DNA from: Capsulimonas sp.
GTDB lineage: Bacteria; Armatimonadota; Armatimonadia; Armatimonadales; Capsulimonadaceae
Direction of reading: 5' to 3'
Length of the DNA stretch: 12,914 nt
NCBI GenBank assembly: GCA_025963815.1
Contig: JAOQAA010000702.1
Span: forward strand, 1-12,914
Positions 1-8,089 of this stretch are shown here, piece by piece. The notes beneath the pieces are model-generated. The model made no database searches. It was not told the DNA's origin and was given only the letters and a program-made list of their open reading frames with translations. Each line of letters starts with the position of its first letter. Position 1 is the stretch's first letter. The translations under genes and the position numbers were made by a program.

Positions 1-2
1 TC

Positions 3-203
3 TGTGCTTCTCCCGAGGGTGAAGATTGGACTTAGGTCGGAGGTACTCTCGACGCCACAAAGCTTTCTGACGATTACGGTCGTGGCCTGCGCTTTTCGGG
101 CGCGATGGTTGGTATCTGCGCCCAGGATATCCACGAAGCGCGCGCCACAGCCGACTTCGACTACTTCCTGCTCAAAGAGGAATTGGCGGATGAGGTAATA
201 TAA
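3..203 (+). pseudogene. C-terminal fragment of a GH43-type beta-xylosidase/arabinofuranosidase, interrupted by an in-frame TAG
   Basis: Reading in the frame that ends at TAA 201-203 gives a C-terminal tail typical of GH43 beta-xylosidases: a DGE-like turn (PEGEDWT), then VGGTLDATKLSDDYG, then FSGAMVGICAQDIHEAR and a final ADFDYF. Family members carry the same 'FTGAFVG..CQDL......ADFDYF' ending on the beta-sandwich that follows the five-bladed propeller. The frame contains a TAG at 33-35, exactly between 'DWT' and 'VGGTLD', where homologues have an ordinary residue. One substitution from TGG, CAG or AAG would explain it. If the stop is real, the protein loses about its last 55 residues. The 5' part lies outside the window, so I cannot tell whether the rest is intact. 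TAG is the normal stop of three other genes here, which argues against recoding. TAA 203 is five bases before the glycerate kinase ATG, implying an ancestral operon. The GH43 assignment is from memory of family motifs and rests on only about 65 residues. Confidence 0.72.
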
Positions 204-208
204 AACTC

Positions 209-1348
209 ATGAAAGTCATCGTTGCCCCCGATTCATTCAAAGGAACGCTCACGGCGCGGGAGGCCGCGCTCGCGATGGCGGCGGGCGTACGCCAGGCGCA
301 TCCCGATGCCGAGATCGTTTTGATCCCGCTGGCGGACGGAGGCGAGGGGACGATGGAGACGCTGGTTGTCGCGACCGGCGGTGAGACAGTGACTCGCACG
401 GTGATGGGGCCGCTGGGCGAACCAGTGCAGGCTTCTTTTGGACTGATCGGCGAGGGGCGTCGTACGGCGGTGATCGAGATGGCGCAGGCGTCGGGGCTGG
501 GGCTCGTTCCCGTGGAGCGCCGCGACCCGCGCGTCACGACGACATATGGGGTAGGGGAATTGATGCGCGCCGCTGCTCAGTCCGGCGCCCATGAGATCTT
601 AATCGGGCTAGGCGGCAGCGCGACGAATGACGGCGGCGCTGGGGCGATGCAGGCGCTTGGAGTGCGATTTTTGGACACGGATGGACGAGAATTAGAGCAC
701 GGCGGCGCGGCTCTGGCGCGCCTGGCGTCGATCGATCTCACGGGGTTTGATTTTCCAAAGGAGCGTGTTTTGATTCGTGTGGCGTCCGATGTGCGCAATC
801 CGTTGATCGGGCCAGAGGGCGCGAGCGCTGTCTATGGCCCTCAGAAAGGCGCGACGCCGGAGATGGTTCTGGAACTCGATCGAGCGTTGGCGAAGTATGC
901 GGCCGTATTGAAACGGGATTTGGGATGCGATGTCGCCGATCTGCCCGGCGCCGGAGCGGCGGGTGGTCTCGGCGCCGCGCTCGCGGCGTTTTTGGGCGCG
1001 ACCTCGCAGTCGGGAATCGATGTCGTGATGGATACGGTGGACTTCGAATCCAAGGTGCGGGGAGCATATTGGGTGCTGACAGGGGAAGGATATCTGGATA
1101 GCCAGACGCTTTCCGGCAAGCTGATCGCCGGCCTGCTCGCGCGCTGCCGGACGGTCGGAGTTCCGGTCATGGCCTTCGGCGGCGGCGTGGACAGAAGCGC
1201 GGCGGCAACCCTCGTTGGGCAGGGGTTGATGGATGCTGTCTCTTTAGTCAGCAACGATGTGACGCTGGAGGAGGCGCTGCGCGATCCGGCGCGTGTCCTT
1301 GAGGAAGCCGTTGCGCGCACGATGAGGAAATGGCTTCGAACTTCTTGA
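209..1348 (+). CDS. glxK: Glycerate kinase (GarK/GlxK-type, type I)
   Basis: This 379-residue protein has the usual length and motifs of bacterial ATP-dependent glycerate kinases (Gly_kinase family), which phosphorylate D-glycerate, usually to 2-phosphoglycerate, for entry into lower glycolysis. Visible motifs are the N-terminal MKVIVAPDSFKGTLTA (1-16), PLADGGEGT (40-48), the glycine-rich GLGGSATNDGGAGA (133-146), PGAGAAGGLGAAL (246-258) and TGEGYLDSQTLSGK (291-304). All are intact and in family order, and the first ATG gives the canonical start. The upstream TGAGGT at 191-196 is a poor Shine-Dalgarno site because it lies about 12 bases from the ATG. The gene follows the GH43 tail by five bases, so translation may once have been coupled. 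Its place beside polysaccharide-degrading genes suggests a role in using glycerate from sugar-acid catabolism, for example via tartronate semialdehyde; that role is inference. The garK/glxK choice of symbol is by family only. Confidence 0.95.
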   Translation: MKVIVAPDSFKGTLTAREAALAMAAGVRQAHPDAEIVLIPLADGGEGTMETLVVATGGETVTRTVMGPLGEPVQASFGLIGEGRRTAVIEMAQASGLGLVPVERRDPRVTTTYGVGELMRAAAQSGAHEILIGLGGSATNDGGAGAMQALGVRFLDTDGRELEHGGAALARLASIDLTGFDFPKERVLIRVASDVRNPLIGPEGASAVYGPQKGATPEMVLELDRALAKYAAVLKRDLGCDVADLPGAGAAGGLGAALAAFLGATSQSGIDVVMDTVDFESKVRGAYWVLTGEGYLDSQTLSGKLIAGLLARCRTVGVPVMAFGGGVDRSAAATLVGQGLMDAVSLVSNDVTLEEALRDPARVLEEAVARTMRKWLRTS

Positions 1349-1373
1349 CAATCAAGCGTGGCCATGTCATGAT
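1345..1373 (+). promoter_or_regulatory. Possible sigma70-like promoter of the LacI gene
   Basis: A perfect TTGACA at 1345-1350, overlapping the glycerate kinase stop codon, is followed after 17 bases by CATGAT (1368-1373), which matches TATAAT at 4 of 6 positions. Transcription would begin near 1380, just ahead of the palindrome at 1385-1395. The spacing is ideal, but the -10 box is imperfect and the promoter consensus of this organism is unknown. A second -10-like TATAAG (1444-1449) lies closer to the gene without a good -35. Confidence 0.35.
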
Positions 1374-1384
1374 AAATGCTTCTC

Positions 1385-1395
1385 GTTTAGTAAAC
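1385..1395. promoter_or_regulatory. Candidate LacI-family operator (11-bp palindrome)
   Basis: GTTTAGTAAAC is a perfect 5-1-5 palindrome (GTTTA, central G, TAAAC). It lies about 60 bases upstream of the LacI-type gene and just downstream of the proposed promoter. Short A/T-rich odd-length palindromes are common operators of LacI-family proteins, and this position would suit autoregulation. I found no second copy of the core TTTAGTAAA in the window, so a local regulon is not demonstrated. Confidence 0.33.
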
Positions 1396-1453
1396 TCATG
1401 TCTGGTCTCCGCTCTTTGGATTCGTATTTGACCGTTGGAATGATATAAGCATT

Positions 1454-2482
1454 ATGATGCAGGAAACACCTAAGATCTCGGTTCGCTCGATCGCACAGCA
1501 TTTAGGGCTTTCACCCGCGACGGTTTCGCTTGTGCTGAACGGCCGGCGTCCGACTAGCTTCGTTTCCGTGGCGACGCGCAAGCAGGTTTGGGCGGCCGCG
1601 AAAGAGCTGGGATATCCGATGGAGCGGCTGCGTTCGACCCGCCCGCTGCTGGAGCGAGTCTCCGTGTTCGTCCACGCTGGCCCCAACCCTGTCTACTCAG
1701 AAACCGTGCTGGAGATCTGCCGCGTGCTTAATACGCATCAAGTGCAGGTCTTTATCCGTACGGTAAGGTCCGATCAGGAGGCGACGACGGCGGCGCGCGA
1801 GATGTACGCCCGCCAGGAGATCGACGCCGCGATCTTTGTCGGCTCCCGCCAGGAGATCACCCCGCTGGACGCCCCCAGTGTCTTTGTTGGCGAAGTGCCG
1901 CCGGACGCCCATGTCTGGCAGGTGCGCGCGGACAACGAGGGGGGCGGGCGCTCGGTAGGCGAATATCTCTGGTCTCTCGGACACCGTTCGATCGGCGCTA
2001 TTGTTCCAGGACGCGTCAACCTGGCGGGAGAGCGCCGTCTGGCCGGTCTGAGAGCGTGCTGGGAAGAGCATGGCAAGGTCATTCCCGAAGACAATGTGCT
2101 GCGCTGCGATCCGAACGAAACCTCGGACGCCACTCTGGATGGGAAGTTTTCGGAGTTTCTCATCCGGAACCGATCCTCTGATCACCCGGTCACCGCATTC
2201 TTCTGTTTCAATGACTGGGTTGCCGGTTCAGCGCTGAAGATTTTGCGCGGTCAGGGCGTCAAAGTCCCGGAAGAGATCTCTGTCGTCGGGTTCGATGACA
2301 GCATCTACACGGAGCTGCTGGATCCTCCGCTGACGACTGTTCATAATTCCTTTGACGCTTTGGGCGCCGCCGGCGCCAATTTGCTGCTGGAAATGGCTGG
2401 GAATCCGACAACTGAACCCCGAGTCGTGGTTGTTCCGTGTCGTTTGGTCTGCCGGCAATCTTGCCTGCCGCCGATCTCGTAA
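1454..2482 (+). CDS. LacI-family transcriptional repressor
   Basis: This 342-residue protein has the LacI/GalR layout. An N-terminal helix-turn-helix (about residues 8-31) reads SVRSIAQHLGLSPATVSLVL followed by NGR. A hinge region follows (TRKQVWAAAKELGYPMERL, 41-59). A periplasmic-binding-protein-like effector domain spans about 67-342 and ends with the diagnostic EISVVGFDDS (274-283) and LTTVHNSFDALGAAGANLLL (293-312). The turn between HTH and hinge (RRPTSFVSVATRK) is slightly longer than in typical family members. Two adjacent ATGs (1454 and 1457) are possible starts; I use the first, and neither has a good Shine-Dalgarno site. Proteins of this type bind an operator until a sugar ligand releases them. 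The gene converges on the GH127 gene, so this protein is a plausible local regulator of the minus-strand CAZyme operon. Its ligand cannot be read from the sequence. Confidence 0.95.
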   Translation: MMQETPKISVRSIAQHLGLSPATVSLVLNGRRPTSFVSVATRKQVWAAAKELGYPMERLRSTRPLLERVSVFVHAGPNPVYSETVLEICRVLNTHQVQVFIRTVRSDQEATTAAREMYARQEIDAAIFVGSRQEITPLDAPSVFVGEVPPDAHVWQVRADNEGGGRSVGEYLWSLGHRSIGAIVPGRVNLAGERRLAGLRACWEEHGKVIPEDNVLRCDPNETSDATLDGKFSEFLIRNRSSDHPVTAFFCFNDWVAGSALKILRGQGVKVPEEISVVGFDDSIYTELLDPPLTTVHNSFDALGAAGANLLLEMAGNPTTEPRVVVVPCRLVCRQSCLPPIS

Positions 2483-2525
2483 TTGGCCCTCTCGCCATCA
2501 CGTAATCGTGTCAAGGCGTTTGAAG

Positions 2526-4424
2526 TCAAGGCGCGGAAGAGGATCGTATCGGAAAATAGATGGTATAGGTTTCGTCCCGCACATCGGTGAGTGGAATGAA
2601 GCGCATGCCGCGATCCTGTCCGGTCGTTCGATAGTATCCCGTATTCCACCAGCCATGATGCCGCTCGCGGTCGGGTATCAGCATCGCCTCCGGCCGCTGG
2701 GCGTCGCCGATCAGCGTGCGCTCCTCATCCACCAATCCCGCCAGCACGAGAGGGCCGTCCAAAAAGACGACCGTGTTCGGTTCGTCCGGAAGCGATTCGG
2801 TGGAGAGCGCTTTCGGCAGGACGAGATGCACGCGGTCATCGCTCCATGTTCTGCGAATAGTAAGAAATCCCGAGCAAGATGTATCCGGTTGTATCCGTTC
2901 GCCGTTGATGGAGACTTCGGGCGTTTTGCTCACCCACCATGGCGTGCGCAGGGTGAGCGTGAACGCCGCCGGCTCGGCGCATTGTACGCGAATGTCGTAG
3001 ACATAGGCGCTCGGGCGATGAGCCGGGATGTGGGGTGTGTGGACGTGCTGAATGCCCATATGTCCCTCATGAGTAAATTTTTGGCCGACACTCAGGCCGT
3101 TCTGAACGTCCTGCTCGATGATGATCTCCACTTGCGTTCCGAACGCCTCCCAGCGCGTGTGCGAAGGCAGGTATTGGCTGACGGTAAAGCCAGCATCATT
3201 TGAAAACGCGATGGACTGATCGTAGTGGGAATGCGCCTGCATGAGAGTGCCGTGGCAGCACCAGAAATCGTCGGTTGGCGTCCCCCAGGTTTTGACGCTC
3301 CCAGCCGCGAGCGGCAGAAAATAGCTGACCATTCCGGTGTCGGCGTTCTGCTGAGAGTAAATGGCGTTGAGGAAGTTGCGCTCCCAGTAGTCGGCGTACT
3401 GGGCGTCGCCGGTCCAGCGATAGAGATACTGAGCGACGCGCATCATGTTGTAAACGGTGCAGTGTTCGTGCGGACTTTGCAGGCGCGCGGAAAGGGAGAA
3501 CGGCGGCTGCCAGACCTCGCCGCAGCTTCCGCCGCCGGTAGGATAGGCGCCGCGCTCTGTCACCGCGCTTCGCCAGAACGCCTCCACGATGCGCCGCCAG
3601 CGCTCGTCGCCTGTTACCTCCCAGGCGCGCGCTGCGCCGAGGATCTCCGGGATCTGCGTGTTCGCGTGTTTGTTGGTCAGCACGTCCTCACCCGCGATCA
3701 GAGGATCGAAGAGACGCCGTCGGTCATAGCGATGGATCAACTCTCGATGCTCAGGATTGTGGGTAACGCCATACAGACCCGCCCACACTTCGAGCATGCC
3801 GCCGGTTTCCCAGTCCAGAATCTCGTCCATCTGCTCACGCGTGAACGGCTCCGTCCACCGCGAGAACCAGCGGGCGAACCGAACCAAAATCTCCAGCGCC
3901 TGCGCGTTCTTCGCCGCTACATGCATATCGAGCAGTCCCATCAGCAGCTTATGCAGTGTATATTGCGGCGCCCACGCCGTTTCGCCCCGCGCGATCCGGT
4001 GCAGAAACTTCTCCGAGAACGGTCCGGCCCATTCCCCGCCGTTCGCCTGCTGGCAGCGCCCCAGCTCCGCGACAATCCGCGTTGCCTTCGCCTGCAATTC
4101 GATATCGCCTGATTGCGCTCCGATCCGCGCCGCCGCCGAGAGCCAGTGTCCTAGGATATGTCCGCGCAATTCGCACGTAAGCGACTCCCATCCCCAATGC
4201 CACGTTGCCGGCCCGCCCTCCGTCTTTGCGCCAACCGTCGTACCTGACGATCCTGAGTAGCTCCATAGCCCGGCCTCCAGAAGATAGGGCCGCAGCAGAT
4301 TCTCGTTGTCCAGGCTGGCGACATACTTTTTGTTCAGCGCGAAGCGCTGATAAAACGGACTGGGCAGCAGGGTTGTTTGCCCTGGGATGGCCTCTTGTAG
4401 GAGGATTTCTGTATTCAATGTCAT
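2526..4424 (-). CDS. GH127 beta-L-arabinofuranosidase-like glycoside hydrolase (former DUF1680)
   Basis: This 632-residue protein has the full length and motif order of GH127, whose characterised member HypBA1 removes beta-1,2-linked L-arabinofuranose. N-terminal landmarks are PSPFYQRFALNKKYVASL (21-38), WESLTCELRGHILGHWLSA (79-97) and YTLHKLLMGLLD (155-166). The HypBA1 zinc-thiolate site appears conserved: Glu303 in GGGSCGEVW as the likely general acid/base, Glu320 and Cys322 in HEHC, and the vicinal pair Cys389-Cys390 in FWCCHGT (codons at 3255-3260), where the first Cys of the pair is the nucleophile in HypBA1. A beta-sandwich follows. There is no signal peptide, so the enzyme is probably cytoplasmic and acts on imported oligosaccharides. 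The start ATG is 22 bp downstream of the lyase-like gene's stop, implying co-transcription. Related DUF1680 families (GH137, GH142, GH146) also act on arabinosides, so the exact linkage is uncertain. Confidence 0.88.
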   Translation of the reverse strand: MTLNTEILLQEAIPGQTTLLPSPFYQRFALNKKYVASLDNENLLRPYLLEAGLWSYSGSSGTTVGAKTEGGPATWHWGWESLTCELRGHILGHWLSAAARIGAQSGDIELQAKATRIVAELGRCQQANGGEWAGPFSEKFLHRIARGETAWAPQYTLHKLLMGLLDMHVAAKNAQALEILVRFARWFSRWTEPFTREQMDEILDWETGGMLEVWAGLYGVTHNPEHRELIHRYDRRRLFDPLIAGEDVLTNKHANTQIPEILGAARAWEVTGDERWRRIVEAFWRSAVTERGAYPTGGGSCGEVWQPPFSLSARLQSPHEHCTVYNMMRVAQYLYRWTGDAQYADYWERNFLNAIYSQQNADTGMVSYFLPLAAGSVKTWGTPTDDFWCCHGTLMQAHSHYDQSIAFSNDAGFTVSQYLPSHTRWEAFGTQVEIIIEQDVQNGLSVGQKFTHEGHMGIQHVHTPHIPAHRPSAYVYDIRVQCAEPAAFTLTLRTPWWVSKTPEVSINGERIQPDTSCSGFLTIRRTWSDDRVHLVLPKALSTESLPDEPNTVVFLDGPLVLAGLVDEERTLIGDAQRPEAMLIPDRERHHGWWNTGYYRTTGQDRGMRFIPLTDVRDETYTIYFPIRSSSAP

Positions 4425-4446
4425 GTCCTATAATTTCGCCTGCGGA

Positions 4447-7400
4447 CTATTCGCTCGTCGTGCTCTCCGACCGCACGGTCTTCCCGTTCTTCGTCTCCGT
4501 AATCTCCACGTCAATGGCCTTCCCATCACCGGTGAATCCGCGCAGGGCGATCTCCTGCACGCGGCCGTCAATCAGTGTCACACGGATATGGTCGGCGTCG
4601 GGCGCTTCGGCTTTCTGGACAGCGTTTTTGTCTTCGAACGGCTCGATCACCGTGAGAAAGCGCGCTTCCGTTCCCTGAGAGCGGATGCTATAGGTTTTGC
4701 GGCGCTGACTTTCGTTGCCGAGGGGGTAGTCGCCGCCGAGTGTAGTCTTGAAGCGGACGGCGTCGACGCCGGTGAGGTCGATATGGACAACGGATGGCTT
4801 CTTGACGTCGAGCGGCTGGCCGGGGGTGGAGGCGTCGTAAGCGACGCCTTCGATCTTGACCGGGCCTCCAAAGTAGTCGAGGTTCGGGCCTTTGGGCTGC
4901 TGGGTGTTTTCGTAAGTCACAGGCAGTTTGGATAGCGGGATCTCATGGCCGTCATTGGTGACGATGCGCGCGTTCGCCCAGAAGACCGTGGGGACGGAGC
5001 CGACGGCGATACTGGCCTGCAAGTCCAGCTGCTTGAGGCCGGTGACGGGAAGGTCGATATCGGCTTTCCCAAGGATCCAGGCGCCGAACTTGCCTTCGGT
5101 GAGCGTCTTGTCGCCGCCGCGCACGGCGTAGGTCAGCTGCTTCTGGACGCCGTGGTCTTCCGGGGCCGTCGCGACCATGATCTGCTGCTTGGCGGGCCAG
5201 AGAGAATAAATATCCAGGTTGAGCGGCCCGTCCTCGCTGTAAAGAGCGCGTGTGCCGGCGTTATCCGCGCCAGGGCCGAACTGCATCGTGAATTGGCTGC
5301 GCGCCGGGGCTTGAGCAGTCCACCAATCGCAGTCGGTGACGAATTGCGCGCTGCCCACGGGATCGGGATTCCACTGGGCGTCATGCCGTAAGTACGTCTT
5401 GCCGGGCGCTTCGAGTCCCTGAAACCCCTTCATCTGGAACAGCGAATCGAAGGTGTGCGGTTTATTCCCTTTCAGGTAATCGGCGAGCAGAACGTAATCG
5501 TCCGTCACGACCATCAGGCGGCGCTGCAGGATCTTCTCGGTGTAATCCGTGAGCGATCCGTAGGCGGGCTGGTTCTTGGGAATGGGAACGTAACGTCCCT
5601 CGCGCCAGGTCTTTTCTTCAAAGGTCTTCACGGGGACATAGTCATAGACCATGCCGCCGTAGGGGGGATTAGACCAGCGGGTATCGGTCTGCACGGCGGT
5701 CGCCTGCATCATCTTACCGGTGTGGAATAAGAGACGATTGCCGGGGGACGCTTCCTGCATCTTCTGATCGACGACGACCATGTTGCTCGCATCCGAGGTC
5801 TGGACGTAGAACTTGTACATGAACGGCTCATAGCCGAACCACATGGCTTCCGGGTTGTAGAACGAGCGGCCGTAACGCATGAGATTCAGTATGTTCGTGC
5901 GATCATAGTGCCCATGCGCCCAGCCATGCGTGCCGTAATGCAGCGCCGCCTGGATTTGTTCGCGGATCGGGCGTCCGTCGGTCTGTGAGCGAAGCATGGT
6001 CAGGCCGACGTTATCGGCGTAGGCCGATTGGGTGTATAAATTCGGCGTGTTGGCCGGCAACTCACCGACGCCATAGAGCAGGTCACGCTTGCCGTTTTTC
6101 GGGATTTGCGCGGCGTAAGCCGGATCGCGGTAAAGCATGTAGGCAAGTTCGAACGGCTGCGCGCCGATCTCGGGACGGTAGCCGCCGACCAAGTTTTCCG
6201 TCGAATCGTTGACGCCGAACATCACGCCCCGATAATCGATAAATGGCGGCAGGCCGTTCCAGAGATCCCGGATTTCGCGTGAGGGGCGCAGCATCGGCCC
6301 CCAGATTTCTTTGCTCATGCCGAACGGCCGCCGCTGGGCGACGAGATCGTTGGTCTTTACGGGATTGCCGCCATTAAAACTTCCGCCGCCGTCCGGCGCG
6401 GAGAGCAAAGCCTCCAGCGCATAACTGGCCGGCAGCTTCATGTCCTTGAAGTTCATGCCCCACGGCGCATAAGCAAGCGCGACTTGAGAGAACTCGGAGG
6501 CGCACCAGACATTGTAGGAAATGGAGCATTCGTACCACCAGCCGTCGTCCATCGTCCCCTTCGCCATCTGATCTTGAATGCCCGCCGGCCCGCTGAAGAA
6601 GTGGTTCGCCGCTGACAGGTCCTGAAGCGTGAGCGCACAGTAAAATGCGCCGACATCCTCAGCGAGATTCCAGTTGTTGATTGATCCCTTCTCCATCTCG
6701 AAGGTGATTGTGTCCATGAACATCCGGAAAGTCGTCTCGATTTGTTTTTTGTCGGCGTCGGTATAGACGCCGGAATCGAGCGTCATATCGTATCCCATGG
6801 AAATCAGCTGGAAGAACTGCCCCTCCTGAACCAGACTCTGACTGCATGCGCGGAGTGTCTTGGGGTACCCCGCGCTGGGATCGGAAAGGCGGCGCATATA
6901 GGTCGCGACCTTCTCGGCGTACTTCTTGTCATGCGTTAGCTGCCAGGCGACGCCGCAGTCGAGCAGATCGTTAGAGCTAGGAGTACGGAACACAAACGGT
7001 CCCATCGTATCATCGGGATCGTTGTCTGGGGGCTGCGTGATCTGCGGGACTACCCACTTGTCCGATCGTTTGATATAGTCGTTTTGGGCGTCCTTAGCCC
7101 AGGAATAATTCGCCACTTTCGTGAGTACTTCGCGCCAGCGCTCGGGCGTATGCACGATATAGGGATGGGGTAGGGCGCTCGCCGTGGTGAACTCGATCGA
7201 CGATCCGCGCGCCGCATCCCCGTTCGCGATGGCGCGCAGCGTCTGAACCTCATGCCCGCCGGGCGGAACACGGTCCGAAACCACGACATGGATCGTCACC
7301 TGTTTCGTTTCGCCTGGACCTAGCGTAAGCTGCGATGGCGTCACGCTGGTCGTCATGGCCTCCCAGCCATGGCGCTCAGACTGAAGCGTGACGGACTGCG

Positions 7401-8025
7401 CCTTCGCCGTGCAGTTGCCGACACGCACCGAATATTCGACCGTCTGTCCTCGCTCGGCGGATTTACCACAGATGTTACTGTCCAGCGCAACCGTCTCCGC
7501 GCGCACCACGCGGACATTGCTCAGGACGATCTTGCCCGTCACCCCCGGTCTCACCTTCACCCGTACTTCCTTTGCGTACTTAAGAAACGCGGAGCGCGCC
7601 TGGTCGAACGCGAACACCGACCAGGGAAGCGTGACCGCATGCCACCCTTTGCCGGCGATCGTGACACTCGCCGAAACCGTCTCGTCCGCCGGAGTTTTCA
7701 GCGCCGCCTCCAGCGTCATCGGCTTATCGCTCGGCAGAAACACGCCCATCTGCAAGCCGTAATACGCACGCCAATCCCGCGCGCCATCGTTTTCCGTTCG
7801 GAGCCCATGTTTGTACCACCCGCGCGGCCCGTCGGGAACGCGAAAGACCGCCTCACTGGCGCCGGTCAGCGTCGCCGAGCCCAGCGGCTGCGTGGGCGCA
7901 TTCAGTGAGGCGATTGCAGGGATGGAGACCGTCATCGGAGCGCTCCAGGCATGCGAGGGCGCCGCCGCGAGAACGAGTGCGGACAGCGTGATTGGCGCGG
8001 CAATGCGTGTGATCGGTGATATCAT
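4447..8025 (-). CDS. Secreted multidomain heparinase II/III-like (polysaccharide-lyase-fold) protein
   Basis: This is a 1192-residue protein with a signal peptide (residues 1-26, hydrophobic core then PSHA, cleavage likely before Trp27). Residues about 45-178 look like a jelly-roll CBM/CIA30-type beta domain (for example GWHAVTLPWSVF, 127-138). About 185-285 resembles the NEW3/NPCBM-associated Ig-like domain (SVTPSQLTLGPGETKQVTI, 227-245). Residues about 290-660 are helix-rich and fit an alpha/alpha toroid, including NNWNLAEDVGAFYCAL (450-465) and WWYECSISYNVW (496-507). The next part is beta-rich and opens with HGWAHGHYD (700-708, 5902-5928), which resembles the His-containing HGHxD motif of heparinase II/III and oligoalginate-lyase families. 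This layout points to beta-elimination of a uronic-acid polysaccharide, but the exact PL family and substrate are not recognised. The last 150 or so residues form a further beta-rich segment. The gene follows a palindromic element and precedes GH127 by 22 bp. The start is chosen because it directly opens the signal peptide. Confidence 0.75.
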   Translation of the reverse strand: MISPITRIAAPITLSALVLAAAPSHAWSAPMTVSIPAIASLNAPTQPLGSATLTGASEAVFRVPDGPRGWYKHGLRTENDGARDWRAYYGLQMGVFLPSDKPMTLEAALKTPADETVSASVTIAGKGWHAVTLPWSVFAFDQARSAFLKYAKEVRVKVRPGVTGKIVLSNVRVVRAETVALDSNICGKSAERGQTVEYSVRVGNCTAKAQSVTLQSERHGWEAMTTSVTPSQLTLGPGETKQVTIHVVVSDRVPPGGHEVQTLRAIANGDAARGSSIEFTTASALPHPYIVHTPERWREVLTKVANYSWAKDAQNDYIKRSDKWVVPQITQPPDNDPDDTMGPFVFRTPSSNDLLDCGVAWQLTHDKKYAEKVATYMRRLSDPSAGYPKTLRACSQSLVQEGQFFQLISMGYDMTLDSGVYTDADKKQIETTFRMFMDTITFEMEKGSINNWNLAEDVGAFYCALTLQDLSAANHFFSGPAGIQDQMAKGTMDDGWWYECSISYNVWCASEFSQVALAYAPWGMNFKDMKLPASYALEALLSAPDGGGSFNGGNPVKTNDLVAQRRPFGMSKEIWGPMLRPSREIRDLWNGLPPFIDYRGVMFGVNDSTENLVGGYRPEIGAQPFELAYMLYRDPAYAAQIPKNGKRDLLYGVGELPANTPNLYTQSAYADNVGLTMLRSQTDGRPIREQIQAALHYGTHGWAHGHYDRTNILNLMRYGRSFYNPEAMWFGYEPFMYKFYVQTSDASNMVVVDQKMQEASPGNRLLFHTGKMMQATAVQTDTRWSNPPYGGMVYDYVPVKTFEEKTWREGRYVPIPKNQPAYGSLTDYTEKILQRRLMVVTDDYVLLADYLKGNKPHTFDSLFQMKGFQGLEAPGKTYLRHDAQWNPDPVGSAQFVTDCDWWTAQAPARSQFTMQFGPGADNAGTRALYSEDGPLNLDIYSLWPAKQQIMVATAPEDHGVQKQLTYAVRGGDKTLTEGKFGAWILGKADIDLPVTGLKQLDLQASIAVGSVPTVFWANARIVTNDGHEIPLSKLPVTYENTQQPKGPNLDYFGGPVKIEGVAYDASTPGQPLDVKKPSVVHIDLTGVDAVRFKTTLGGDYPLGNESQRRKTYSIRSQGTEARFLTVIEPFEDKNAVQKAEAPDADHIRVTLIDGRVQEIALRGFTGDGKAIDVEITETKNGKTVRSESTTSE

Positions 8026-8089
8026 GGGTGTCTTTTGATCTTTGCTGTTGCTATCGATGGGCGATTATCTGATCGGCCCTCACCCGGCG

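Noticed and set aside
33..35. Genetic-code reassignment or pyrrolysine-type recoding of TAG
   Set aside because: TAG is the natural stop of the genes ending at 4447, 8229 and 11560, so ordinary mutation or a sequence error is more likely.
2483..2525. A bidirectional terminator between the converging LacI and GH127 genes
   Set aside because: Only a 4-bp stem (CACG/CGTG, 2499-2510) without a T-run is present. A 9-bp direct repeat GTCAAGGCG (2510-2518, 2525-2533) was seen but looks incidental.
2352..4112. Two plus-strand open frames (2352-3203 and 3225-4112) opposite GH127
   Set aside because: They lie antisense to a full-length GH127 protein with all metal-site residues, and the first also overlaps the LacI 3' end out of frame.
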